From assembly GCA_963971425.1 (NCBI GenBank), contig OZ020515.1, positions 20,890,637 through 20,954,636 of the forward strand: a DNA stretch of 64,000 bases. Direction: 5' to 3'. Positions 12,137-23,595 of this stretch are shown one piece after another. The position numbers were made by a program, and so were the translations under genes. Source of the DNA: Bryoerythrophyllum caledonicum. Its lineage: Eukaryota; Streptophyta; Bryopsida; Pottiales; Pottiaceae. The notes under the pieces are model-generated. The model did no database searches and was not told where the DNA came from. It saw nothing but the letters and a program-made list of their open reading frames with translations. The first letter of the stretch is position 1. Each line of letters opens with the position of its first letter.

Positions 12137-14259
12137 GCCAAACTAGTTCTAAAATGACATTGTATGTTAAAACCCAACAAAGCCCATAATTGTACTATAG
12201 GGTATGTGGAACTTGTCATGAAGTGGGTCAAATTTTGTACCCTTGTTTGCCTAAGCTAGCAAGTGACAATGAGTAAAAGAGAGAAGACATGCAATGCATA
12301 AACCAACACATGCATGATCCAAAACCGCACCCCCATTTTCAGACTTTTAAACAAGGCCACCAATCACAAGATCGAGTGAGGTGAAGCAACCCAAAATTGC
12401 ACTCATTCGTGATCCAATACCCTACTACCTATTTTTCTTACAACTTGTTGAGATTGATTGTGTCATCGATTCTCTCAAACTTTACCATTTCATGCATACT
12501 CTACATATGGGTTTTGGGTGGGGGTGCGGTTAGAGTTTGCTCCACCTTAATGACTTAATACAAGGTAGAACATAGATCCGTTAAAAAATGCAATGTGTAG
12601 TAAGAAAATATGCCATTATCTTGAGTCAAAGTACATTGACCTAGTATGCATAGGAAGAAAAAACTCAAATTGCACTCTACAAATGCAAGTATTTTACAAT
12701 CCGTGCAAATGAAGTGTACAAAAAAAATTGGAGTGTATTTCTATAATAGTGAATTTGAAGATCATGCGGTTGAAAATAGTAAAATATTGTTTCATATAGT
12801 CTGGCAACGTCTCATCTTAGAGAGGTAGTTTTTGGGTGGTTTTGGTAAAACATATATAGTCTCGGGTCCTTTTGGCTCAACTGATTTATTTAGAACTTAA
12901 CCCCTAAAGGACAGAGCCTATAACTGTGGCATCAATCCCAAATTTCCATTCCACTCTGTGCTCTATTTCTTCATTAAGTACTAGTGGATTTTTTTATAAA
13001 AAAATTCACAGATGAGAGCACATGTCTTGTGTTTGTTACAAAAATTGCAGATTTTTTGGTGAAGATTTATTAATATTGTGATTTTCCAAAGAAAAGTAAA
13101 GAAAATATATATCAAATACACAATATGCTTAAAATTTTTGAAAATTTCACTAGAAGTGTGCATTCTTAGGTTGAAGATGAATTATTTGTTCATCTAAAAT
13201 TAGTAAATATGTCAAACATTGTTATAGACCCAAAGTTCAAATAGCAATAACTTATTCAATTTTATGTATTTTTCAAAAAAAATTGGAATGGAAACTAGAC
13301 TTCATAAGCTTTGTTTCATTAGTTGGTCATAAATTAGAAAAGTATAATTTGAATGACTCGAATTGAGATTCAGAGCAAAAACCAGAAGTTTCTAAAATAC
13401 ACTACATTGAGATCCATGTCACAAAGATTTTCTTTTGTAGATAAAACATGACTACCTCAATGAGGCAAGTTTCATCAGTATCTATTACACATTCAATGAA
13501 CCCCCTAAAAAAGAATTGGATGAACAAAGATCATTCACATCGATTATCATCCTCGAATTGTCATTCAAGAAGCCAGTTTTTGGCTCCTTGGACGTTCTAG
13601 GATGAAGGTAACCTTCATGCAAATGACATTAGGGTTGCATAGATGAGTGCGGATGGGTTGCGTTTGGGCCCAAACTTGACAGTAGACCAACGCAAATGAT
13701 GGTTGTGAGGGTTGGGTTGGACGTCCAATTAATAAGGGCGGGCTCCCATCGTCGTTCAACTAGCCATTCAATTTTTACAGCCATGTTGACTTTTCAAACT
13801 TGTTTTTGGATCCATCGAGGTAGAATTCTCTTTTTTACTCAAGGGATGAGACGGTGCCCTGGAGAGAGAGAAAAGGAGAGAGACGAGTAGACATGCGTGG
13901 TGACTTCCTCATACCCAGGGCAAAACGTGAGGTAAACAATTCGTGAGGGTTGAGGTGGCACAAAATATTTGCTTTGGGTCGTGGGGCTAGCCAGAACTAA
14001 CCTCGGTCCTTCCCGCGCCCTCACATACGACGTCGCACGCTCCTCGTTTGCCTCATGTGCACAAGCCTAGTCTAGGGCCCATGTTTGCCCTCGCCAGCCT
14101 TGGCGTGCAAATTGATAGATTGTGGAGTTGAGTAATCAAACCATTGGTTTAACCCATCTTTTATTACCATATTTGTAACTTATCCACAAACCATCATTCA
14201 CATTGAATTCCCAACGAGTTCACACTAAGTTCCCAACAAGTTCACACCGAGTTCCCATT
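12137..14259. other. Intergenic DNA, no gene seen; stray TTAACCCC end at 12898
   Basis: TTAACCCCTAAAGGACAG at about 12898 looks like the left end of another TTAA element, but I find no matching right end nearby. From 13600 base composition rises to mixed. Nothing conserved is visible. Confidence 0.5.
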
Positions 14260-14372
14260 GTGTTCCCTATGAGTGCCCAAAGCGCTCTAGTGTGTTCCAT
14301 TGCCGTTCCCAATGAGTTCCACTACGTTCCCTCGTGTTCCCATCTCGTTCCCCGCGAAGTTCCCAGGGCGTT
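14200..14372 (+). repeat. Short degenerate repeat with GTTCCC core
   Basis: About a dozen irregularly spaced copies of GTTCCCANYGAGTTC-like words, 10-17 bp apart. It is probably a decayed microsatellite. Confidence 0.6.
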
Positions 14373-15837
14373 CGTGTAATTTTAGAATAACAAATGGTGA
14401 TTTTCACGCATGGGTCGCGGCATGTGCGTGTCCCCAATTGCTGAGCTGGAAAGGAGATGGCTCCCATGTTTGCTCCATCACGGGCAGCATGTTGCGAGCG
14501 CTTGAGAAAAATCTCCAATAAAAGTCTTCACCATCCAGAACAAATCTCATCCACAAAGCAGTAAAAATATCATGGCATTTATATTTATCATCAGTGACGT
14601 CATTTGAAGGTACACCATGGCTCGGATTCCAAACCCACTTCAACCTCGCAAGAACAGATCCAGACACGGTACAGAAAGTACAGATTTCATTCAATGATTC
14701 AATAAACGAAAAAGAAGCTGAACAACACTACGCCACCATAACTATGAAAAGGTTCTGGAAAGTAAATATCTCCCAAAAGATCAGATGCAATTCTTCATCT
14801 GAGACAAAGCAATTCTAAAGGGGCATCAAGCTGAAAGGAATGGAGTTTACCCCCAAGTCTTTATAAGCAGAATCATGACATTGTACACACCTTCCACACT
14901 CTACATTTGATGAGAGATAGTATATGCGGTCCAAATAACAGAAATAAATGTAAGCCTAGTCACCTCGTCGAGTTGTCCTCTCCCCGTGCTAATCACATCC
15001 CATGGTACAGTAGCTATTTACAACTCTAAGCACACCTGCTCTGGTGTTTCTTCCAGCCACACCCAACCTCCACCGTCCTTTGGTTCATACTCTAGAACAG
15101 ATCCAAACCTGTCCTACCTGTCGAAAACAACCTGACAAAGCTCGAGCCTGATCCTACACAGCAAGTTACAAATTCGTCCTATCTCTCCTCAACAGGCAGC
15201 TCAGGATACTTGAGCCAGTTTCTAGGCTGTAGCATACACATAAAATAATCAGGAACAGAATATACCTCAGGCCTGCTAACGAAACTGGTTCTCAGATATT
15301 TTCAGTCCAACCTGGCGATGGAAGCCCGTCCAACACGTGATCCGATACACGAACCTTGTGTCTCATAGATGCGTTCCAGGAAAAGATGTCAGGCATCCCC
15401 ACTATCCTCCTTGACGACGTCTGCAACGATGGACAGAGAGCCTGGCAAAAGAACGCAGCCATCCTCGCCGGGGTCGATGGCAACCACCGGAGACAAGTTC
15501 CTTTATAATCCTGAGAGAAAGGTCTCAAGACTGCGCTCAAGTGGATAACGCAAAGGAAAACTCCAATCATCCGAACAGATAACATAATCAACCACCTGCA
15601 CAAAGAACCGACTCTCAGATGATCATCACAAGAACTCCCGTACACTTGATTCGAACTCCAAGATATGCCATCTCACTATCACCGGAGGCCAAAGAACACC
15701 AGGCAGACTCCAAGATATACTACACAAATATCCCGAGAATGGGCGCTAAACGCAACCACGGTATATCGACCCTTTGCCTACTGAGCAGCACGTAAAATAA
15801 AGTATTCAGACATTCTAAATACAAAACTCTACTACTA
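14373..15837 (-). other. Probable 3' flank or 3' UTR of the PHD-like gene
   Basis: This stretch has GC content between that of the gene and of intergenic DNA and directly follows the stop codon at 15838. Frames on the minus strand (for example 14404-14694) show no recognisable domain. I cannot place the polyadenylation site. Confidence 0.35.
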
Positions 15838-18800
15838 CTACCAAGCAGCTCTTCCATTCGACTTACTCTGCTCGGTTGCGGACGACCCCATCGCAGCACC
15901 TCTTGATGCTGTTCGTTCTCCTCCACCCAACTTTATCTCCCCCGACACAGTGGGTACTCCGACTTCCACCAAAGAGGTCAAATTAGCACCAGCTAGGATC
16001 GCATCAGCTATAGTCTTAGCCACCTTGTCCATACCCACATTCCTCAATCTCACTTCATTCGCATCCGCAACCACCATAATCTCATTGCTTGCAGCGGGCT
16101 TGGCCACAACGCTCGCATCCGCAACAACAGCCACGGTCTCATTGCTTGCATCAGATTGTGGCTCAATGCTCGCATCCGCAACAGCCATAGTCTCGCTGCT
16201 TACATCGGGCTTGGCCACTATGCTCGTATCAGCACCAACAGTCATGGTCTCATTGCTTGCATCAGGTTGGGGCTCAATGCTCCCATCCGCAACCGCCATA
16301 ATCTCATTGCTTGCATTGGGCTTGGCCACTATGCTCGTATCCGCACCAACAGCCATTGTCTCATTGCTTGCATCGGGTTGGGGCTCAATACTCATATCCG
16401 CAACAGCCGTGGTTTCATCATTTGCATCGGGCTTGATTTCACCGCTCGTATCCACAACAGCCATGGTTTCATTATTTGCATCGGGCATGAGTTTAACGCT
16501 CGTATCCGCAACAGCCACGCTCTCATTGCCAGCATCAGGCCTGAGCTCCAAGCTCGTGACAGCAACAGCCATAATCTCATTGCTTGCATCCGGCTTGAGC
16601 TCAAAGTTCGTATCCGCAACAATCACGGCCTCGTTGCTTGCATCGGGCTTAAGATCAATGCTCGTATCCATGGGCTCAATTCTCGTATACGCAACAGTCA
16701 TGGTCTCGTTGCTTGCATCGGGCTTGAGATCAATGCTCGTATCCATGGGCTCAACTCTCGTATCGGCAACAGTCATGGTCTCGTTGCTTGCATCGGGCTT
16801 GAAATCAATGCTCGTCTCCATGGGCTCTATTCGAGTATCCACAAAAGCATTGGTCTTGTTATATGCATCAGGCTTGTGCTCAATGCTCGTGTCCGCTTCG
16901 GACATGGTCTCTCTGCTGGCATCAGCTTCAGACACGGTCTCTTCGCTGGCAACAGCTTCAGTCATGCTCTTCTCCACAGGTACACCACTAGGCCTCTCTT
17001 CCGACCTGGGATCCATCATACCCGTAGGATCTTCCTCAACCACAAGGGGCGCGTCGAAACCGCCTCTCTCTTCCATTTCTACATCATGCAGAACGGTCAA
17101 CTGGTTATCTTCTTGCAGCCCCAGCGTCGCGGACTCCAGAGCAACATCCTCACCCGCGTCCCCATCCCGGGCCTTCGCCTCACCCTCATTTGCATCCCCA
17201 TCTAAGCCCGACGCCATAAGAGTCTCCTGCCCTTGCTCTGCCATTTCGGGTTCCGACCTCAAAGTCTCCATATCTTCTTGCAGCCCCAGAGTCGCGGCCC
17301 CCAGAGCAACATCCTCACCAGCGTCCCCATCCCGGCCCTTCGCCTCACCCTCATCTAAGCCCGACGCCACAAGAGTCTCCTGCCCTTGCTCTGCCATTTC
17401 GGGTTCCGACCTCAAGGTCTCCATATCGGAGATCACCTCGTGCGTCCCATCGTGGAACATCGCGGAGTCCGTCAGCACCGCGGCCTCTAATATCTCCTGC
17501 AGGTAGTCTGGCCTCCGACCGTGGCCCTGCCCGCCCTCGCCAGCTGCATGCATACCCTCGCCCTCGACCAAGGCCTCAAACAGGATGCTCGCCTCATCCT
17601 GCACGCCCACCGGTGCAAACATCACCGCGTCCATGGCCTCGCTCTTCACTCCCGAAGCAAGATCCACCGCCGAATGACCGCCCCCGTCGCTCGGAGGAGC
17701 CTCTTCACTCGATAGCACCAGCCCGCCCACGCGCTCGCCTTGTTGACCATTCCCCTCCTCCGCCGTCTTCACCTCGTGCCTTGAAACCCTACTCTCGATG
17801 CGCCTGAACTCCTTGTGAGTTATGGACCGCGGCCTGGTCTGCTGATGCCTGATAGGATGGAGCTGCTGTTCCTGCTCATGACGAACCTGCGCGGGCTCTG
17901 CCGGAGATGGCCGAGGCCGCACCCTAACGGTGTCTGCGCTGCTGTTGCTCACCCCGCTCGACGGGGTCTCGGGTTTCACCGACGCCTTCCGGCGCATCGG
18001 CGTCATGCTTCGAGAGATCCTGGGAGAGCTGTTGATCACCCTGTGCAGCTGCCGGGCCAGCTCCTCGTCGGCCACCGATCCCGGGCCTGTACGCCTCGGC
18101 ACATACCCGTCGTCGCGCTCATACTTCGTCTCGCCCTTGGAGCTCCTCTCCCTCCGGGGTTCCGAGTGCACGTTGATCTCCAGCCTCATCGGGCCCCCGC
18201 CTCCAACCCTGGCCTCCCCACTTGCCAGTTTCTTCCGGAGCTCCGCCCGAGCAACAGCATCTGCCCTCGAAGCGTGTGCAGCGGCCTCCAGAGCCGCTTT
18301 CGCCACTGCCGCGGCTCTCACAGACGCGGCCGCCTTGGCAGCTGCGTTCGCCTTTGCTGCCGCAGCCACCTTCGCCGCAGCGTTTGCCGCGTTCCTTGCA
18401 GCGACGGCTGCTTCTTGGGGCGACGCAGACTCCGATTGTGGCTGCAGCGACGACGGCTTCCTCGGAGGCACCAACCCACCCCCTTTCGTCCCTCCCGCCG
18501 CGTCCAGCCCGGACCTGTGCCTCGAACCATCCGTTGTGCGCTCATGCTCTCCAGGCCGGCTGCTCCGCTCTCTACTCATGCGCGGCTTCTTCAGCGCTGG
18601 GCTCAAAAAATCGCCTCCCAGTCCCGCAGGCGAGCCCGTCCTCGCCTCTCCATGGAACCCCGGCACCGGCCTCGCGGAGCTGTGCTTGCTCCGCATGCCC
18701 GTCACGCCATTGGCCTCCCTCTGCCGCCTCGCAGAGTTCACGCAGTCCAGGCACACGTACGACGCCGGGTCCGGCGCGCTGCCCAAGTGCTTCTGCTCGC

Positions 18801-19278
18801 ACTCCGGATGCACCGACCGCCTGCACCGGGTGCACACCAGCCACATCGACGGGTCCCCCAACAAGCTGGCATCATGGTACATGGCCAGACAATGAGGGCA
18901 GAACATGCTCTTCGAGTACAGCAGCGTGCATGCGCTGCAAAGACGCAGCGACACGCCTCCCCGCTTTATTCTCCGCATCCCGCTGCTCTCCGCCGCATTA
19001 CACCCCATGCACCCGTCCTCGCACTTCCGAACAGCCAACTCCCCCCCGCCCACCCCCTGAGCTCCCACCCCGCCCATGACATAACCACCCGCCGAGGGCG
19101 ACACCACCGGAGGCGGAGACGTCGACAGCCACCCGTTCTGCTTCAGCCCCGCGAGCAATCGCTTCCGCGGAGGCAACGAGCCCCCCTCCATCAACGCCCG
19201 CGACGCGGCCAAACTCCCCGCATCCCCGGAGTCCAGAGAACCCGCCCCTCCCCCTCCCGCTACGTCCGCGTCGCCCAT
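15838..19278 (-). CDS. Plant-specific Cys-rich/PHD-like nuclear protein with a long C-terminal repeat
   Basis: One uninterrupted frame of 1146 codons from ATG at 19278 to TAG at 15838. Residues 37-52 read PPRKRLLAGLKQNGWL, a signature I associate with a plant family of PHD-type proteins. Residues 86-179 hold a Cys/His cluster (CEDGCMGC, LCSACTLLY, CPHC, CTRC, HPECEQ, CLDC), a zinc-binding PHD/RING-like module. A strongly Ala-rich helix follows (about 285-365), then DEELARQLHRVINSSPRISR, again shared with seed-plant relatives. Residues about 600-720 contain a duplicated block of about 50 residues. Residues about 760-1080 are 15 or more copies of a 21-25 residue repeat built on KPDASNETMAVADTSIEP. 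Charged segments suggest a nuclear role, presumably in chromatin. Biochemical function is unknown to me. The repeat tail is the odd part; relatives I recall are shorter. Long frames on the opposite strand are shadows of GC-rich third positions. Confidence 0.85.
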   Translation of the reverse strand: MGDADVAGGGGAGSLDSGDAGSLAASRALMEGGSLPPRKRLLAGLKQNGWLSTSPPPVVSPSAGGYVMGGVGAQGVGGGELAVRKCEDGCMGCNAAESSGMRRIKRGGVSLRLCSACTLLYSKSMFCPHCLAMYHDASLLGDPSMWLVCTRCRRSVHPECEQKHLGSAPDPASYVCLDCVNSARRQREANGVTGMRSKHSSARPVPGFHGEARTGSPAGLGGDFLSPALKKPRMSRERSSRPGEHERTTDGSRHRSGLDAAGGTKGGGLVPPRKPSSLQPQSESASPQEAAVAARNAANAAAKVAAAAKANAAAKAAASVRAAAVAKAALEAAAHASRADAVARAELRKKLASGEARVGGGGPMRLEINVHSEPRRERSSKGETKYERDDGYVPRRTGPGSVADEELARQLHRVINSSPRISRSMTPMRRKASVKPETPSSGVSNSSADTVRVRPRPSPAEPAQVRHEQEQQLHPIRHQQTRPRSITHKEFRRIESRVSRHEVKTAEEGNGQQGERVGGLVLSSEEAPPSDGGGHSAVDLASGVKSEAMDAVMFAPVGVQDEASILFEALVEGEGMHAAGEGGQGHGRRPDYLQEILEAAVLTDSAMFHDGTHEVISDMETLRSEPEMAEQGQETLVASGLDEGEAKGRDGDAGEDVALGAATLGLQEDMETLRSEPEMAEQGQETLMASGLDGDANEGEAKARDGDAGEDVALESATLGLQEDNQLTVLHDVEMEERGGFDAPLVVEEDPTGMMDPRSEERPSGVPVEKSMTEAVASEETVSEADASRETMSEADTSIEHKPDAYNKTNAFVDTRIEPMETSIDFKPDASNETMTVADTRVEPMDTSIDLKPDASNETMTVAYTRIEPMDTSIDLKPDASNEAVIVADTNFELKPDASNEIMAVAVTSLELRPDAGNESVAVADTSVKLMPDANNETMAVVDTSGEIKPDANDETTAVADMSIEPQPDASNETMAVGADTSIVAKPNASNEIMAVADGSIEPQPDASNETMTVGADTSIVAKPDVSSETMAVADASIEPQSDASNETVAVVADASVVAKPAASNEIMVVADANEVRLRNVGMDKVAKTIADAILAGANLTSLVEVGVPTVSGEIKLGGGERTASRGAAMGSSATEQSKSNGRAAW
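16000..16960 (-). repeat. Coding minisatellite, 63-75 bp units, inside the PHD-like gene
   Basis: On the plus strand the unit reads as TCATTGCTTGCATCGGGCTT, then TG(A/G)(C/T)(T/C)CAATGCTCGTATCC and GCAACAGCCATGGTC. More than 15 copies vary in length by whole codons, so the reading frame is kept throughout. Confidence 0.9.
17085..17430 (-). repeat. Direct duplication of about 155 bp inside the PHD-like gene
   Basis: The block encoding DMETLRSEPEMAEQGQETL, GLDxGEAK, RDGDAGEDVAL and ATLGLQED occurs twice in a row with few changes. One copy has extra codons (DANEG). The duplication is in frame and fairly recent. Confidence 0.85.
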
Positions 19279-19315
19279 CCCCCTTACCCTAACAACCCCC
19301 TCCCCTCTCCCCTCC

Positions 19316-19663
19316 AAACCCTAGCCCCGTCCCTCACCCTAACAAGAACCAACCACGGCCCGTCACATTGCACTCCCGAAAAAGACCACCACTCCACATC
19401 CCCCGCGCTCTCAACACGCCCCTAACCCCAACGCCCTCGCTCATCACCACAGAATTTGACCCCACCCGCGCTCCAAACCTAAAAAGAAGCACCCCGCTCC
19501 TCTACGCCCCCAAACCCTAACACCCAGAACTCACTCACCCGTTCCAAATTCCCCGCATTCCCACAAAAGCTCGTCGCCCGGAGCTCCCCCGCAACTCCAA
19601 ACCGGACGATCACCGTGAGCCCGCAGCGACGGCGAGGACGATTGGGGTTTGGTGAAACCCTAG
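19316..19663. promoter_or_regulatory. Three telo-boxes in the 5' region of the PHD-like gene
   Basis: AAACCCTAG at 19316-19324, AAACCCTAA at 19512-19520 and AAACCCTAG at 19655-19663. They are spaced within 350 bp upstream of the start codon in a GC-rich, probably transcribed leader and promoter. These boxes are typical of plant genes active in dividing cells. No TATA box is evident. Confidence 0.45.
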
Positions 19664-20126
19664 GGAAGATCGCGTGGGGGCAATTCACGAGCATTTGGAG
19701 GTCGGAGGAGGAGTACAACTCTTGGACCCTTCACCAGCACCAAGACCTGCCTGCTCCTGCTGCTGCCCCACCTGCGCAAGAAAACCAGGCTGCTGCCCCG
19801 AGTCCATCTCCCGAGCCAACTCCCTCCCTTTGACTCCCGCACGCAAACGCGTCATGGTTTCACAAAGCCGTCGCCGATTGCGTAGATTTCAGATTCACGG
19901 CTGTACGCCTCGGGTGGATGGTCCTGGCTGCGCGTTTTGCGTCCCGGATCCCACGACGTCGTGTTCTTTTCGTGACGGTGTCCCCGTCAGCAGCGACTAA
20001 GGTTATCCTGGGGGAAGCTCGAATGGGAATGTCTGGGATTCCTTGTGCCTTGAGGTGATTTTGCCAGTAGGGGGTGTCACACCATTCTCAAGAGAACGTA
20101 CACTACCCTAGGGTCGGATTTAACCC

Positions 20127-20976
20127 TTAACCCCAAAAATCGAAATCAACCAGAATGTGGTCGATCTGACTCTGGTCAGGCTCTCAGTTACTAAATTTAG
20201 ATCGTATGAAGTTACAACTTCTTGCAGGTTGTAGAGTTTTCCCATACCTATAAAATGACACCATTCATGCTTCAAAATTCCTCATACTTTAGGAGATATT
20301 CACGGTCAAACTTTGAAAACACTGTTAGGGCATGCTGAAATCTGCCCAAAACTGCGGTATATGCTCATTTATTCTCAAAATCTGCCCAAAATCAATTAGA
20401 TCGCAGTAACTTCAAAAATTCACCAAAAATTGAGATTTTACTTTTTTTCGAATTTTGTTTTTCGTACATGTAAAAGAGGTAGTAAAGCATGATCTCACCG
20501 TTTGGATTTTCAATCCAATAATTTTTTACATGCCTTTTTAATTGTTGAAAATGGGCATTTGTATTTGTATTTCAGCATACCTCCATGTGAAAAATTAAGC
20601 ATTTCTTTAGGTTTTATAGGTCCTGTGAGGGTAAAAATTACATGGACATATTCCTTACTCAAATAGGAACAAGAATTGGAAGAGCCTCATGTCAAATTTC
20701 CTTTCTAAAATGGTTTTTTTGGCCCCCAAAACATTAGTTTTCCATTATACAACAAGGAAAAAATCCTTTTTTTCAACTTTGAACATTATGATCTCACAAA
20801 TGGTGAGGAATTTGAATCTAAGATTTGGTATGCATGTACATGTACAAGTTAGGTACTAGATCTTACGGTTACATACTCAAATATTTGTCAAAAGTTAAAA
20901 ACTTTCACCTTGCATTGAAAGAGGGTAGTTTTGAGGGTTTTTGGCAGTTTTGAGGGCTTTCGACTTTAGGGGTTAA
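20127..20976. mobile_element. TTAA element E, inserted in the end of the family 2 MITE
   Basis: 850 bp including TTAA on both sides. Its inverted ends are TTAACCCCAAAAATCGAAA and (reverse complement of the right end) TTAACCCCTAAAGTCGAAA. It sits in the TTAA inside the host MITE's own terminal repeat (TTAACCC-TTAA). The inside is AT-rich without a gene and is not closely similar to the 0.9-kb family. Confidence 0.75.
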
Positions 20977-21035
20977 ACGTCAGTCAGGAACCGTATATAC
21001 ATGACCGTATTATACTCTATAAAATAAAACATTTT

Positions 21036-22896
21036 TTAACGCCTTAGGGGACTCTTGAAGGTTTTGGCAGGTTCCTATGGTGTCAATTTATAACATTCCT
21101 TTTTTAGATTTCTACTCTAGATGGAAATTGCTAAAAGCTTTGTGTGAGTCCAATTTTTTTCCTAAATCCGACATTTTATGAAAAAGTTACATGGTTTTGA
21201 AGTTCAAATTGGGAGACCGGGCATGTCGGACGACTCCAAAAACTTTTGCTAGGACACTCTATTATTTGTGAGATTTTCAACACTAGCAAATAATACTATA
21301 TCCTTTCATACTCCCAAAAAAAATCTCTTGTCTTAACCCCTAAAGACCACGACCTATTTCGCTCTAAAACCAGTCCAAAACTGCCACTATCAAAAAGAGA
21401 CATGAAAATCACATTTTAAAGTGAATTTTTGATTTTCAACCGTAAGATCTTAAAATAGACTTCCATATAAACACGCCATCAAATTTTGGTTGCAATCCAC
21501 CGCACGGATTGATAGATTTTAGTGTTTAAAGTCAAAACAAAAGTTCATTTTCATCCATGCGTTGAGTAGATCAGCTGACTTTGACTTCATTTTGTATCAA
21601 ATTTTTGCATTGTACAAGGTCTAAATCTTTTACCATTGTCTTAAGCATGATGTTATTTCCCAACCCACCAATTTTTAGAGGTAAAAAAGGGGTGTAGCAT
21701 ATTCAAAACAAGTGTGCAAGGTGTGGAGGTTCAAAAATTGCCATTTCACGTTTTATATTTTTGTGAACTACGTATGTATTCAAATGATAATCCAAACGGT
21801 CAATAAGAAGGTTTTCACCATATATTGTTGTTGAAAAAAATAAAAGTGAAAAATATGAAGATCTCTAGGTTTTATGTAGAAAAGATGAAGTTTTTTTCCC
21901 CCGTTGCCCGACAATGAGCGAAAATGTTTGACTTGGAATAAAATGCATTTTTACACTTAAGACAAGATTTTTTTTCAAAATTTTCTAAATAAGGAAATAT
22001 TCTTTATATGTGTGAAAAATCTCAATGTCAATAGAAACTTTTGTCAAAATTTTTGGAGGTGCCCAAAGTCCCACTTTTGGCTTTAAGTGGTACTAACTTT
22101 CAAACCACAAATCCAAAAAAAAATTTAAAAAATATCTCCACGAAGCTCTTATCAGATCCTATCTTGAAAAAAAAATTCAGAGAAAAAGGATTTTTTTTCG
22201 AATTGTAGGTACATGCCCAAAATCCAAAATGACCCTAGGGGGAGGTTTGGTCCTTTAGGGGTTAACTGGAAAATAGCATAGTAATCTAAGTCAAACATTT
22301 TCACACATTGTCACACTTTGTCGGGCAAGGTACCAAAAAAACTTCTTTTCCACATAAAACTATGAGATCTTCATATTTCTTACATTTTATTTTTTCTACT
22401 ACAAGATGTGGTGTAAACCTTCTTATTGACCATTCGGATTATCATTCTAAAACATATTTAGTTCACAAAATATGAACACGTGAATTGGCAATTTTTGAAC
22501 CTCCACTCCTTGCACATTTGTTTTGAATACGCTACACCCCTTCTCTTCTTGTAAAAATTGGTGTGCTAGGAAATAACATCATGACTAACATGATGGTAAT
22601 GTTTTCAGACCTTGTGTGGTGCAAAAATTTGACACCAAGTGTAGTCAGAGTCTGTTGATTCACTCTAAGCAGGGAAGAAAAAGAACTAATTTCTTTACTT
22701 CAAACACTATAATCTTTCAATCCGTGCGGTCAAAGTTTAAGAAATTTTGCAAAGATAGTTATGAATAAGTCTTAATTTAGATCCTATGGTTAGATGTAGA
22801 AATAAAAGGTTTTGATTAACTCATTATCCATTGCACTAAAACGAGCAATATTGAAGTGTTTTTGGTGTGAAAATGCCTTGGGCCTTTAGGGGTTAA
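21036..22896 (-). mobile_element. TTAA element, 0.9-kb family, copy C, split by copy B
   Basis: It begins TTAA-CGCCTTAGGGGACTCTTGAA and ends CTTGGGCCTTTAGGGG-TTAA, inserted at the TTAA in the middle of the family 2 MITE. Its own sequence is 21036-21336 plus 22262-22896, about 0.93 kb, in opposite orientation to copy A. Its left end matches copy I at the window's right edge. Confidence 0.8.
21333..22265 (+). mobile_element. TTAA element, copy B, inserted inside copy C
   Basis: 933 bp with TTAACCCCTAAAGACC at the left end and GGTCCTTTAGGGGTTAA at the right, so it has terminal inverted repeats and duplicated TTAA. The middle matches copy A. The first 150 bp differ from A, so it is a related subfamily. 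In copies G and I the corresponding site of the host element is unoccupied. Confidence 0.85.
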
Positions 22897-23050
22897 AGTT
22901 TAGCAAGACTTACACCTTTGGATTGAAGAATCTTCAACTAACTTCTTTCATTTGGGAGTCATTTCAATATCTGAACCTTATCATGTTCAAATACAACACC
23001 ATACGTGTAGAATATGGTGGCCACCAGCGGCATCTTTTAAGGTTTAAGGG

Positions 23051-23595
23051 TTAACCCCTACAAGACCAAGACATTTTAGAGGAATTTCTATTGTATAGAT
23101 TAAAGATTGCCAAGAAGAACTTCTTCAGAATGTAACTGTAGGACCTTCTTTTGAACTTGTGTGAGAGGATGTGGCAAAACTTTTGTGGAATTTGACGGTA
23201 CGGATTGAAAGATAATTGCAGTCAGAGTTGGAAGGCTTGTACCCTATAGGTTCATTTGGTCATTTCTAAAAAAGAATTATTCATTTCTAAATTTTATATC
23301 TATTGAAAAAAGTTTTAAGGATTTTCGAAATTTTATTTATGAAAAATTTGGAAGCTATTATTGGATTTTATTTTTTTGCCATATCCAACCCTCGGGTATG
23401 GTGTGTGAAGATTAGCGCTTAACCCTAAATGACAAAAGTCTTGAGGTGGGCTTTTGCAAATCTTGGGTACGTTCCCATGGTTGCAGTTTATATCTATAAT
23501 TCTTGAAATTTTGTACAAAGATGGAAAGAGACAAGAGCTGCTTGGGAATATCATTTCTATTCTCACCGGATCAATAGAAAAAAAATTATGCCATC
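23051..23595. mobile_element. Adjoining TTAA element ends (D and family 3), boundaries unclear
   Basis: TTAACCCCTACAAGACC starts at the same TTAA that ends the family 2 MITE. A second start, TTAACCCTAAATGACAAAAG, lies at 23419 and is followed by GGGCTTTTGCAAATCTTGGG. A copy of this second start lies at 58996-59043. I cannot find the matching right ends. Confidence 0.45.

Larger units (their letters stand above)
20120..23054 (+). mobile_element. Family 2 MITE, host of two inserted TTAA elements (total 2.9 kb)
   Basis: The left end TTAACCC lies at 20120-20126 and the right end TTTAAGGGTTAA ends at 23054. Between them, family 2 sequence is found in three pieces: 20120-20130, 20973-21039 (CGTCAGTCAGGAACCG) and 22893-23054 (AGTTTAGCAAGACTTACACC through GTGGCCACCAG). 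The breaks are TTAA sites occupied by elements E and C. Uninterrupted copies are at 9823-10057 and, partly, 44364 and 58700. Confidence 0.8.

Noticed and set aside
15950-17506. 518-codon open frame on the plus strand
   Set aside because: Antisense to the PHD-like gene. Its sequence is a low-complexity mirror of the coding minisatellite, with no independent domain.
17815-19425. 536-, 321- and 285-codon open frames on the plus strand
   Set aside because: Shadows of GC-rich third positions opposite the Cys-rich and Ala-rich parts of the PHD-like gene.
19316-19663. Interstitial telomere repeats
   Set aside because: Only single AAACCCTA units at gene starts; these fit telo-boxes, not telomeric tracts.
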